In this document: in pieces, positions 6,832-12,424 of the stretch
Position numbering within the stretch: the stretch's first letter is position 1
Layout: every line of letters starts with the position of its first letter
Source of the DNA: Microgenomates group bacterium
Lineage (GTDB): Bacteria > Patescibacteriota > Microgenomatia > UBA1400 > PJMF01
DNA length: 12,424 bases
NCBI GenBank assembly: GCA_009776965.1
Contig: WRMU01000023.1
Coordinates: 1-12,424, forward strand
Direction: 5' to 3'
Notes under the pieces: model-generated
The model's database searches: none
What the model was told of the DNA's origin: nothing
What the model saw: only the letters and a program-made list of their open reading frames with translations
Position numbers and translations under genes: made by a program

Positions 6832-7935
6832 GAAAAAAGTAAGCTTTTTTGGCGCGTGTGGGGCATAGTTTTAGCGGTTAGCATTTTAGTCCTTATTTGC
6901 TCTCTAGGTTATTTCGCTCGCTTAGGGTTTCATTATTATCAAACCTTTCTTACTGCCGCTGGCCTCACCCACTCCGACGCCAAGGAGCTTTTTTCCGCCG
7001 TCATCAATGAAGACTATCTCGCCCTCAAAAACAAAGACGACTATCTTTTTTTAGTTCTTGGCCTCGACAGCTTAGCCGATCGCAACGCAGAAGATGTCAT
7101 GACCGATACCATCCTTCTCGCTCATCTAGACCTTGCGGCCAACACCGTCAATCTCTTAAGTCTCCCTCGTGATATTTATTTGCCCGAACTAGAGCTAAAG
7201 ATTAATGCTCTCTACAATCGGGCTCTGACTCAAGGAGCTGTCAACCCTCAGCAGGCCGTGGCCGACTACCTCTCCTCCCTCATCGGCGAGCCCATCGACA
7301 TTACCCTCCTTGTCAGTCTTGAACAGACTCAGGAGCTCGTCGATCTCCTCGGCGGAGTTGAAGTTGACGTGGAGCGCTCTTTCGTCGATTCGCGCTATCC
7401 TCGCTCTGGTATTGATGTTTCGATTGAACGCGATCCTGCCATTCTCTACGAAACCATTTTTTTTGAACAAGGACCTCAGGTCATGGACGGAGCCACCCTC
7501 CTCAAATACATGCGCTCGCGCTATGCCGACGGCGAAGAAGGCAGCGATATTGCTCGCAATGCCCGCCAGCAAAAAGCCATTTCTGCTTTTGTTAATGCCG
7601 CCGCCGCCCAAGTTTTTGACCAGCGCACTTTACTCAATTTTGTCCTCTTGGGTCGCTTCTATAATTTCTACCTCCGTAACTACGAGCAATACTTGCCTTC
7701 CCATTTTGCCTTGGCTCTAGGCCTTAAGGTTCTTGCTAACCATCAACTTCCCGTTATTAATCAGCATCAATTAAGCATCCAAACCGATGATTCCGTCGGT
7801 GTCTTGCTCGAAGCCACCCCGCGCGAAATGGCGCGCGACTACCACGATATGTGGGTATGGAAAATTACCGATCCCGATCTTTTTGTCTTGGAAATTAGAA
7901 CCAATTTAGGCTATGCCCAGAAAGGCCACTTATGA
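6826..7935 (+). CDS. LytR-CpsA-Psr (LCP) family cell-wall glycan ligase
   Basis: A 369-residue membrane-anchored protein. A short cytoplasmic N-terminus is followed by one transmembrane segment (about 9-30), then an extracellular LCP domain. Visible LCP hallmarks are FLVLGLDS (D81), VMTDTILLAHLD (D94), LLSLPRDIYLP (R115), KINALYNRA, DLLGGVEVDV, the YMRSRYADG pair R230/R232 and DIARNARQQKAI (R244, R247). These Arg and Asp residues bind the polyprenyl-diphosphate substrate and Mg in characterised members. LCP enzymes transfer lipid-linked glycans to peptidoglycan. About 110 residues after the core have no motif I recognise. The frame extends upstream to 6736, but ATG 6826 fits both the promoter and a normal membrane anchor; ATG 6808 is the main alternative. 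It is divergent from the flippase and overlaps rmlB by ATGA. Placement suggests it ligates the glycan made by the minus-strand block; that is inference. Confidence 0.9.
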   Translation: MQEKSKLFWRVWGIVLAVSILVLICSLGYFARLGFHYYQTFLTAAGLTHSDAKELFSAVINEDYLALKNKDDYLFLVLGLDSLADRNAEDVMTDTILLAHLDLAANTVNLLSLPRDIYLPELELKINALYNRALTQGAVNPQQAVADYLSSLIGEPIDITLLVSLEQTQELVDLLGGVEVDVERSFVDSRYPRSGIDVSIERDPAILYETIFFEQGPQVMDGATLLKYMRSRYADGEEGSDIARNARQQKAISAFVNAAAAQVFDQRTLLNFVLLGRFYNFYLRNYEQYLPSHFALALGLKVLANHQLPVINQHQLSIQTDDSVGVLLEATPREMARDYHDMWVWKITDPDLFVLEIRTNLGYAQKGHL

Positions 7936-8906
7936 AATTATTAGTCACCGGCGGTTGTGGTTTTATCGGTAGCAACTTTATTCTTCATTGGCTTTCTCGC
8001 CATAGCGATGATGAGATTTATAATTTAGATGCCCTCACCTACGCCGGCGACATTCATAATTTAGATGAGATTAAAGATCATCCTCACTACCATTTTATTC
8101 ATGGCGATATTCGCGATCGCGACTTAGTTGACAAAACCATGGTCGGTATGGATATGGTGGTCCATTTCGCCGCCGAAAGCCATGTTGACCGCTCCATCGC
8201 TTCCCCCCAAATATTTTTAGCCACTAATGTATTAGGTACTCAAAACCTTCTCGATGCCGCCCTTACCCATAAAGTCCCTCGTTTCCATCATATCAGCACC
8301 GATGAAGTTTTTGGCAGCCTCGAATTAGGCAGCAGCGCCAAGTTCCAGCTCCATACCCCCTATGACCCTCGCTCCCCTTATTCTGCCTCCAAAGCGGCCA
8401 GCGACCACCTAGTCAGAGCTTACGGCGAGACTTATGGTTTGCCCTATACAATTAGTAATTGTTCCAACAACTACGGTCGCTTCCAATTTCCCGAAAAACT
8501 CATTGGTCTGGCCATCACCAATCTTCTGGAAGGCAAAAAAATCCCCGTTTATGGTGATGGCCTCAATGTTCGCGATTGGCTTTTTGTCGAAGATCATTGT
8601 CGGGCTATTGCCGATATTTTGGAAAGGGGAGAGCTTGGCCAAACTTATCTCATTGGCGGCTTAAAAGACGATATCTCCAATCTCGACTTGGTTAGACAGA
8701 TTTGTCAACTTATGGATAAAGACCCCAATTCCTCCATTGAGTTTGTCACCGATCGGCTGGGTCATGACCGTCGCTACGCCGTGGACTGGAGTTTTATTCA
8801 TGATCAGCTCGGCTGGGAGCCCTCAGTCACTCTTGCAGAGGGCCTCCAAAAAACCATTGACTTTTATGTTAATAATGAGAGTTGGTGGCGCTCCAAAAAA
8901 ACCTAG
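7932..8906 (+). CDS. rmlB: dTDP-glucose 4,6-dehydratase
   Basis: A 324-residue extended short-chain dehydrogenase converting dTDP-glucose to dTDP-4-keto-6-deoxyglucose with bound NAD. It has the Rossmann motif TGGCGFIGSNF (6-16), HFAAESHVDRSI (78-89), the catalytic STDEVFG with T123-D124-E125, Y150-SAS-K154 as the Tyr/Lys pair, and NNYGRFQFPEKLI (179-191), all diagnostic of RmlB. NVRDWLFVEDHCRAI follows as expected. Length is slightly below the usual 330-360 residues but no core motif is missing. Its ATG overlaps the LCP stop as ATGA; an AGAAAGG sequence 6 nt upstream may help initiation. RmlA and RmlC are not seen, so the dTDP-sugar product beyond this step is uncertain. Confidence 0.95.
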   Translation: MKLLVTGGCGFIGSNFILHWLSRHSDDEIYNLDALTYAGDIHNLDEIKDHPHYHFIHGDIRDRDLVDKTMVGMDMVVHFAAESHVDRSIASPQIFLATNVLGTQNLLDAALTHKVPRFHHISTDEVFGSLELGSSAKFQLHTPYDPRSPYSASKAASDHLVRAYGETYGLPYTISNCSNNYGRFQFPEKLIGLAITNLLEGKKIPVYGDGLNVRDWLFVEDHCRAIADILERGELGQTYLIGGLKDDISNLDLVRQICQLMDKDPNSSIEFVTDRLGHDRRYAVDWSFIHDQLGWEPSVTLAEGLQKTIDFYVNNESWWRSKKT

Positions 8907-8914
8907 AAAGTTTT

Positions 8915-9787
8915 ATGTCTAAAATTATCACTACCGGCATTAATGGTTTAGTTGGCTCCAAGTTCAAACAATTGTTCTCCTCCCAATATGAAATTATTAA
9001 TCTCGGTCTCGACGAAGCTACCCCCACCGACATCACCAATCTCGCTAACGTAGAGGCTATTGTCGCGCAAAACTCCGACGCCATCGCTGTTGTCCATCTC
9101 GCTGCTTATACCGATGTCAATGGCGCTTTCGCCCAGACTGATGATCAAAACGGTCTCGCTTATCAAGTTAATGTTCTCGGCACTCAAAACATTGTCGCCA
9201 CTGCCCGCAATTATCATAAATACCTCATCGCCGTTTCTACCGCCTATGTTTTTGATGGGGCCAAAGAGACCCCCTATACAGAAACTGACCCTCCCCGCGC
9301 TATTGAGTGGTATGGCCAAACCAAACTCCTCGCCGAAGAAAGTATTATTAGTGCCCCCGACCTCAAATCTAGTATCCTGCGCATCGACCAGCCCTTCCAG
9401 AACGAAACTGCCGCCAAACAAGACACTCTCCACCGCATTATCACTGGATTGGAAGCTAATACTCTCTATCCTCAGTTCACCGACCATTATTTTGGTCCCA
9501 CCTACCTTGATGATTTTGCTAAAATAATTGATTTTTTCTTAAGAAAACAATTAACTGGTATTTACCACTGCTCCAGCGGTGAGAGCTGGACTGATTATGA
9601 TTTTGCTCGTCTCATTGCGCGCAAATATAACTTTGATCCCGATTTAGTGCAAAAAGGCAGCCTCGAGAAATACCTCGCCACTACTAACCGCCCCTACCAA
9701 GTCAATACTGCCCTCAACATAGATAAGCTCAAATCTGTTTTGGATTTTGATTTAACCCCTATTGATGTCGCTATTAAAGGTTTATAA
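8915..9787 (+). CDS. RmlD-like dTDP-4-dehydrorhamnose reductase / SDR sugar reductase
   Basis: A 290-residue SDR protein. It has the nucleotide-binding TGINGLVGS (7-15), HLAAYTDVNGA (61-71), STAYVFDG (108-115), the catalytic Y133-GQT-K137, DHYFGPTYLDDFA (190-202) and a closing NRPYQVNTALNIDKLKS stretch. Order and spacing match RmlD, which makes the last, NADPH-dependent reduction to dTDP-L-rhamnose. One departure is Ala110 where RmlD normally has Asp in STDYVFDG. A related 4-ketohexose reductase or epimerase is therefore possible, and I leave out a gene symbol. The start at ATG 8915 lies 8 nt after the rmlB stop; a TTG at 8882 would overlap rmlB and precede the nucleotide-binding strand by 11 extra residues, so I reject it. 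No close -10 box; probably co-transcribed with rmlB. Confidence 0.82.
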   Translation: MSKIITTGINGLVGSKFKQLFSSQYEIINLGLDEATPTDITNLANVEAIVAQNSDAIAVVHLAAYTDVNGAFAQTDDQNGLAYQVNVLGTQNIVATARNYHKYLIAVSTAYVFDGAKETPYTETDPPRAIEWYGQTKLLAEESIISAPDLKSSILRIDQPFQNETAAKQDTLHRIITGLEANTLYPQFTDHYFGPTYLDDFAKIIDFFLRKQLTGIYHCSSGESWTDYDFARLIARKYNFDPDLVQKGSLEKYLATTNRPYQVNTALNIDKLKSVLDFDLTPIDVAIKGL

Positions 9788-9788
9788 T
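9783..9788 (+). promoter_or_regulatory. -10 box before murB, overlapping the preceding stop codon
   Basis: A perfect TATAAT lies over the TAA stop (9785-9787) of the RmlD-like gene and ends 8 nt before the murB ATG. TTGATG at 9762-9767 is a possible -35 with a short 15-bp spacer. If used, it would give a leaderless or nearly leaderless murB mRNA. There is no Shine-Dalgarno sequence in the 9-nt gap. Confidence 0.5.
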
Positions 9789-9796
9789 ATTCTTGT

Positions 9797-10750
9797 ATGC
9801 ATCAATCTCTACGCACTGCCTTTCCCGACATTCCTTGGCAGGAACATTTTCCTCTCGGCGCTCTCTCCACCATCCGCCTTGGAGGTCACGTAGCTCTTTA
9901 TGCTCCCATTGATGATGAAGATGTATTATGTCGTGTGGTGCAATTTTGTTTTTCTCATAACTTGCCCTATCGTGTGGTTGGCGGCCTTTCCAATTTAATT
10001 GTTCCCGACAAAACTTATTCCGGTGTTGTTCTCCATAATAAAACTGCTCGTCATCAACTCATCAATGCCCAAAAAGGTCTCATCTCTTTTTCTAGTGGTT
10101 ACTCCCTAGCGGCTCTAGTTAATCGGTGTTTTCGCTATCATCTGGGAGAGGGACTAGAGTCTTTCATGAGCCTGCCAGGCACTTTAGGAGGAGCTATTTT
10201 TAATAATGCTCATTTTGGTTCCAGTCTTATCGGCGATTTTATTCACTCTGTGCGTGTCTACCAACCTGCCGACTCTCAAACCGTTGATTTAACCCCATCC
10301 TCTCTCAATTTTGCCTACGAACACTCCATTTTTCAAGAGCATCCCGACTGGGTCATTTTAGGGGCCACTTTCCAGCTCTCTCCGGTCGATCCTGCTCTGG
10401 CCAAGAAAAAGGCTCAGGAAGTTCTCGCTTGGAGGCAAGAAAAACAACCCCTCAATTTCCCCTCGGCTGGTAGTTTCTTCCAAAACGTCCCCAACAACGA
10501 TATTCTGCGCGCTCGCTTCCCTCAATTCGCCGACCAAAAGTATGTTTCCACCGCCTTCCTCATCGACCAAGCTGGGCTCAGGGGACATCGTCTGGGCAAT
10601 ATCCAAATCAGTCCCCAACACGCTGGCTTTATCGTCAATTTAGGCTCCGGCACTTATGCCGACCTCATGTCCTTAGTCCATCTAGTAAAAAACACTCTCA
10701 CCCGAGAGTTTTCTGTTTCTCCCCCCGAAGAAGTTTTTTACCTGATATAA
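9797..10750 (+). CDS. murB: UDP-N-acetylenolpyruvoylglucosamine reductase (MurB)
   Basis: A 317-residue FAD enzyme that reduces the enolpyruvyl group to give UDP-MurNAc, in the cytoplasm. The FAD domain shows STIRLGG (24-30), VVGGLSNLIV (60-69) and SLPGTLGGAIFNNAHFG (125-141). The substrate domain shows FPSAGSFFQN with catalytic-type S226, the AGLRGHRLGNIQISPQHAGFIVN block (259-281) and a terminal PPEEVFYLI containing the expected acidic residue (E311/E312). An oddity: the segment normally reading YR-x-S reads Y174-E175-H-S177, so the active-site Arg (Arg159 in E. coli) appears replaced by Glu. The family assignment is firm; activity deserves a test. murA follows after 8 nt with its own -10 box. 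The ATG at 9797 has no upstream Shine-Dalgarno site. Confidence 0.94.
   Translation: MHQSLRTAFPDIPWQEHFPLGALSTIRLGGHVALYAPIDDEDVLCRVVQFCFSHNLPYRVVGGLSNLIVPDKTYSGVVLHNKTARHQLINAQKGLISFSSGYSLAALVNRCFRYHLGEGLESFMSLPGTLGGAIFNNAHFGSSLIGDFIHSVRVYQPADSQTVDLTPSSLNFAYEHSIFQEHPDWVILGATFQLSPVDPALAKKKAQEVLAWRQEKQPLNFPSAGSFFQNVPNNDILRARFPQFADQKYVSTAFLIDQAGLRGHRLGNIQISPQHAGFIVNLGSGTYADLMSLVHLVKNTLTREFSVSPPEEVFYLI
10694..10720 (+). terminator. Possible weak intrinsic terminator inside the murB 3' end
   Basis: ACTCTC (10694-10699), a 4-nt ACCC loop and GAGAGT (10704-10709) form a 6-bp stem followed by a T-rich run. The stem is short and the T run is broken by C and G, and it lies in coding sequence, so it may be chance. 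Its position just before the murA -10 is the only reason to note it. Confidence 0.2.
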
Positions 10751-10751
10751 T
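10743..10751 (+). promoter_or_regulatory. Extended -10 promoter of murA, overlapping the murB stop codon
   Basis: TGATATAAT is a perfect extended -10 (TGn-TATAAT), with the murB stop TAA at 10748-10750 inside it. It ends 7 nt before the murA ATG, so the transcript should begin at or next to the start codon. No -35 is visible, which the TGn element can compensate for. There is no Shine-Dalgarno site before the ATG. Confidence 0.6.
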
Positions 10752-10758
10752 TGAGTTT

Positions 10759-12093
10759 ATGGCAAAGAAAAAATCTCTGGTTATTCAAGGCGGTGTTCCT
10801 CTCTATGGGTCAGTCCATCTGGGAGGAGCCAAAAATGCTTCCTTCAAGCTCATGATCGCCTCTCTTTTGAGTGAGGAGCCCATCCGCCTTTTGAATCTCT
10901 CCGAAATTGACGATGTCCATGTCGTAGCCAATATCATCGCCTCTCTAGGCGGAAGTGTTCTCAGTAGGGGAGAAAGAGCTCTGGTTATCGACGGCACTCG
11001 CCTCAAGTATCACCAGATGGATCAAAAATATGGTGATATTTCTCGCGCCTCCACTCTTTTTATTCCTATTCTTCTTCATAAGTTTTCCTCTGCTATTGTC
11101 CCTCTCCCCGGCGGTGACAAAATTGGGGCTCGCCCTCTGGAGCGTCATTTCCAAGGCCTAGAAGCCATGGGAGCTAATATTGCTGTCAAAAAGGGTTTTG
11201 TTCACGCCAGTAGTCCCGAGGGACTTCATGGCACCACCTATCGCTTCGCCAAAAACTCCCATACCGGCACCGAAACTTTAATTATGGCCGCCGTTTTAGC
11301 ACGAGGCAAGACCATCCTAGAAAATGCTGCCGCCGAGCCCGAAGTTGATGATTTAATTGTGCTGCTCAAAAACATGGGGGCTAAAATCCGTCGTCGTCCC
11401 GATAGAATCATCGAAATCAACGGTGTCCCTCACCTGCGCGGCGCCATTCATCGTCTGATGCCCGATCGCAACGAAGCTGTCACTTATGCCTGTGCTGCCA
11501 TTGCCACTGGTGGCGACATTATCCTCCAGAACGCCTCCCAACAGCACTTAGCCGCTTTTTTAGAAAAACTTGACGAGCTGGGCGGTCATTTTGAAATCGG
11601 TGATTACGGCATTCGTTTTTTCACCACTCCCCAAACTCGTCTCCAAGCTGTCGATCTGACCACTTCCATTCACCCTGGGTTTATGACCGACTGGCAACCT
11701 CTTTGGGCAACTTTAGTTTGTCATGCCGCTGGTACTTCCACCATTCATGAAACTGTGATGCAAAGCAGGTTCCAATATGTAAGCGCCTTGCAACAAATGG
11801 GGGCTAAAATTGCCTATTTTTCTCCTCCAGTATCCAATCCCGAAAAAACTTATAATTTTAACCTCTCCGATGTCCAGTCTTCCGATTGTCACGCCATCAA
11901 AGTCACTGGTCCCACCAGCTTTTCTGGCGGCGAGTTCACCATCCACGACTTGCGTATGGGAGCCACTCTCATTTTAGCTGCCCTCTCCACCACCGAGCAA
12001 ACCATCCTTCATAACATCTCTCAAGTGGAGCGTGGTTATGAGAAATTACCTGAAAAATTAGTTTCATTAGGTGCTAAAATAAATAAGATATGA
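10759..12093 (+). CDS. murA: UDP-N-acetylglucosamine 1-carboxyvinyltransferase (MurA, Asp-type)
   Basis: A 444-residue cytoplasmic enzyme of the EPSP-synthase fold that transfers enolpyruvate from PEP to UDP-GlcNAc, the first committed step of peptidoglycan synthesis. LGGAKNASFKLM holds K25 and N26; RAS has R96; MTDWQP has D311; SRFQY has R337; HDLRMGATLILAAL has R399. All match substrate-binding positions. The loop usually read PGGCxIGARP is PGGDKIGARP here: Asp120 replaces the catalytic Cys115 of E. coli. Asp at this position occurs naturally in, for example, Mycobacterium and Chlamydia MurA; it retains activity and resists fosfomycin, which alkylates the Cys. Length is a little above the usual 420. 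Its stop overlaps the mraY start (ATGA). Confidence 0.96.
   Translation: MAKKKSLVIQGGVPLYGSVHLGGAKNASFKLMIASLLSEEPIRLLNLSEIDDVHVVANIIASLGGSVLSRGERALVIDGTRLKYHQMDQKYGDISRASTLFIPILLHKFSSAIVPLPGGDKIGARPLERHFQGLEAMGANIAVKKGFVHASSPEGLHGTTYRFAKNSHTGTETLIMAAVLARGKTILENAAAEPEVDDLIVLLKNMGAKIRRRPDRIIEINGVPHLRGAIHRLMPDRNEAVTYACAAIATGGDIILQNASQQHLAAFLEKLDELGGHFEIGDYGIRFFTTPQTRLQAVDLTTSIHPGFMTDWQPLWATLVCHAAGTSTIHETVMQSRFQYVSALQQMGAKIAYFSPPVSNPEKTYNFNLSDVQSSDCHAIKVTGPTSFSGGEFTIHDLRMGATLILAALSTTEQTILHNISQVERGYEKLPEKLVSLGAKINKI
12072..12080 (+). promoter_or_regulatory. Possible extended -10 before mraY, inside the murA 3' end
   Basis: TGCTAAAAT (TGn plus a hexamer one mismatch from TATAAT) ends 9 nt before the mraY ATG. 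It has the same form as the TGTTAAAAT before the LCP gene. It lies in murA coding sequence and mraY also overlaps murA, so transcription from upstream is equally likely. Confidence 0.35.
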
Positions 12094-12424
12094 ATCCGGC
12101 TATCGCCCTCCCTCTCGGTTTTTTACTCTGCTCCTTCTTCATCACTGGCACTTTCATTATTCCCTTTATCAATCTGCTCTATAAATTAAAGTTCCAACGT
12201 GTCCGCCAGAAAACCGTCGATCCTCTGGGTGCTGCCACTCCCATCTTTGATAAGTTCAACCAGCATAAGGCTGGCACCCCTATCGGCGGGGGAGTGCTCA
12301 TTATTCTTCTGGTCGTCCTGCTCTTTTTTTTGCTTTTCCCTCTCCTCAAGCTCATCGGTTTTGATGTCACCAGCAATTACGATTCCATCTCCAGCGAAAT
12401 CTTTATTGTTTTTTTCACCTTCAT
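12090..12424 (+). CDS. mraY: Phospho-N-acetylmuramoyl-pentapeptide transferase (5' part)
   Basis: The first 111 codons of an integral membrane enzyme that transfers phospho-MurNAc-pentapeptide from UDP to undecaprenyl phosphate, forming lipid I. A first membrane segment (about 5-30) is followed by a cytoplasmic stretch with HKAGTPIGGG (59-68), the counterpart of the MraY signature KxGTPTMGG, and then a second membrane segment (about 69-90). Thr and Met of the signature are replaced by Ile and Gly. The catalytic aspartates lie beyond the right edge and cannot be checked. The ATG overlaps the murA stop as ATGA. This frame ends with the window rather than at a stop codon. WecA-type relatives are less likely given the His-Lys-Ala-Gly-Thr-Pro block and the murB-murA context. 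Confidence 0.88.
   Translation, partial: MNPAIALPLGFLLCSFFITGTFIIPFINLLYKLKFQRVRQKTVDPLGAATPIFDKFNQHKAGTPIGGGVLIILLVVLLFFLLFPLLKLIGFDVTSNYDSISSEIFIVFFTF

Noticed and set aside
7195..7611. 138-codon minus-strand frame and an overlapping plus-strand frame at 7310-7720
   Set aside because: Both lie within the LCP gene, whose catalytic motifs run through the same bases. They are by-products of biased codon use.
8948..9487. 179-codon open frame on the minus strand
   Set aside because: It lies wholly inside the RmlD-like gene on the opposite strand and shows no recognisable domain; the plus-strand protein has clear SDR motifs.
1..12424. tRNA, rRNA, CRISPR array, insertion sequence, toxin-antitoxin or phage signals
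   Set aside because: Coding genes fill the window with gaps of at most 29 bp. I saw no regularly spaced repeats, transposase motifs or terminal inverted repeats. Read by eye only.

Overview
This window looks like chromosomal DNA from a bacterium with a peptidoglycan wall. It has very compact gene spacing, a LytR-CpsA-Psr (LCP) glycan ligase typical of monoderm-type walls, and a MurA with Asp in place of the catalytic Cys. The packing and the style of the glycosyltransferases, MurA and MraY remind me most of an uncultivated Patescibacteria/CPR (Microgenomates-like) genome. That placement is an inference from recollection, at about even odds, and has not been searched.

Layout: two divergent gene blocks fire from a 29-bp gap at 6797-6825. 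The left block, on the minus strand and read from 6796 down to 1, is a surface-glycan assembly operon. Its order is a Wzx-type flippase, a WaaE-like GT2, a rhamnosyltransferase-like GT2, a second WaaE-like GT2, a GT4, and an unusual GT2-GT39 fusion that runs off the left edge. Junctions are a 4-nt overlap or gaps of 1-16 nt. The right block, on the plus strand from 6826 to the right edge, holds an LCP ligase, RmlB, an RmlD-like reductase, MurB, MurA and the start of MraY.

How the genes may work together: RmlB and the RmlD-like protein make or finish a dTDP-deoxysugar. The cytoplasmic GT2/GT4 enzymes build a lipid-linked glycan and the flippase exports it. The GT39-type membrane domain may decorate it outside, and the LCP protein may transfer it to peptidoglycan, whose precursors come from MurB, MurA and MraY. 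The initiating sugar-1-phosphate transferase, a polymerase, RmlA and RmlC are not in the window.

Main points of interest: (1) -10 promoter hexamers (TATAAT or close variants, several with an extended TGn) sit only 6-10 nt upstream of many start codons, often over the previous stop codon, which implies leaderless mRNAs inside apparent operons. (2) The two divergent promoters are packed over each other and over both start codons. (3) One polypeptide joins a cytoplasmic GT2 to a GT-C membrane enzyme. (4) MurA carries Asp120, the substitution known to give intrinsic fosfomycin resistance. (5) MurB has Glu where an active-site Arg is expected. (6) The plus strand is C- and pyrimidine-rich throughout, regardless of coding direction. 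There is no gene-free stretch over 300 bases. I saw no tRNA, rRNA, CRISPR array or insertion sequence. I do not see a wholly new system, only an ordinary glycan/wall locus with some unusual parts.
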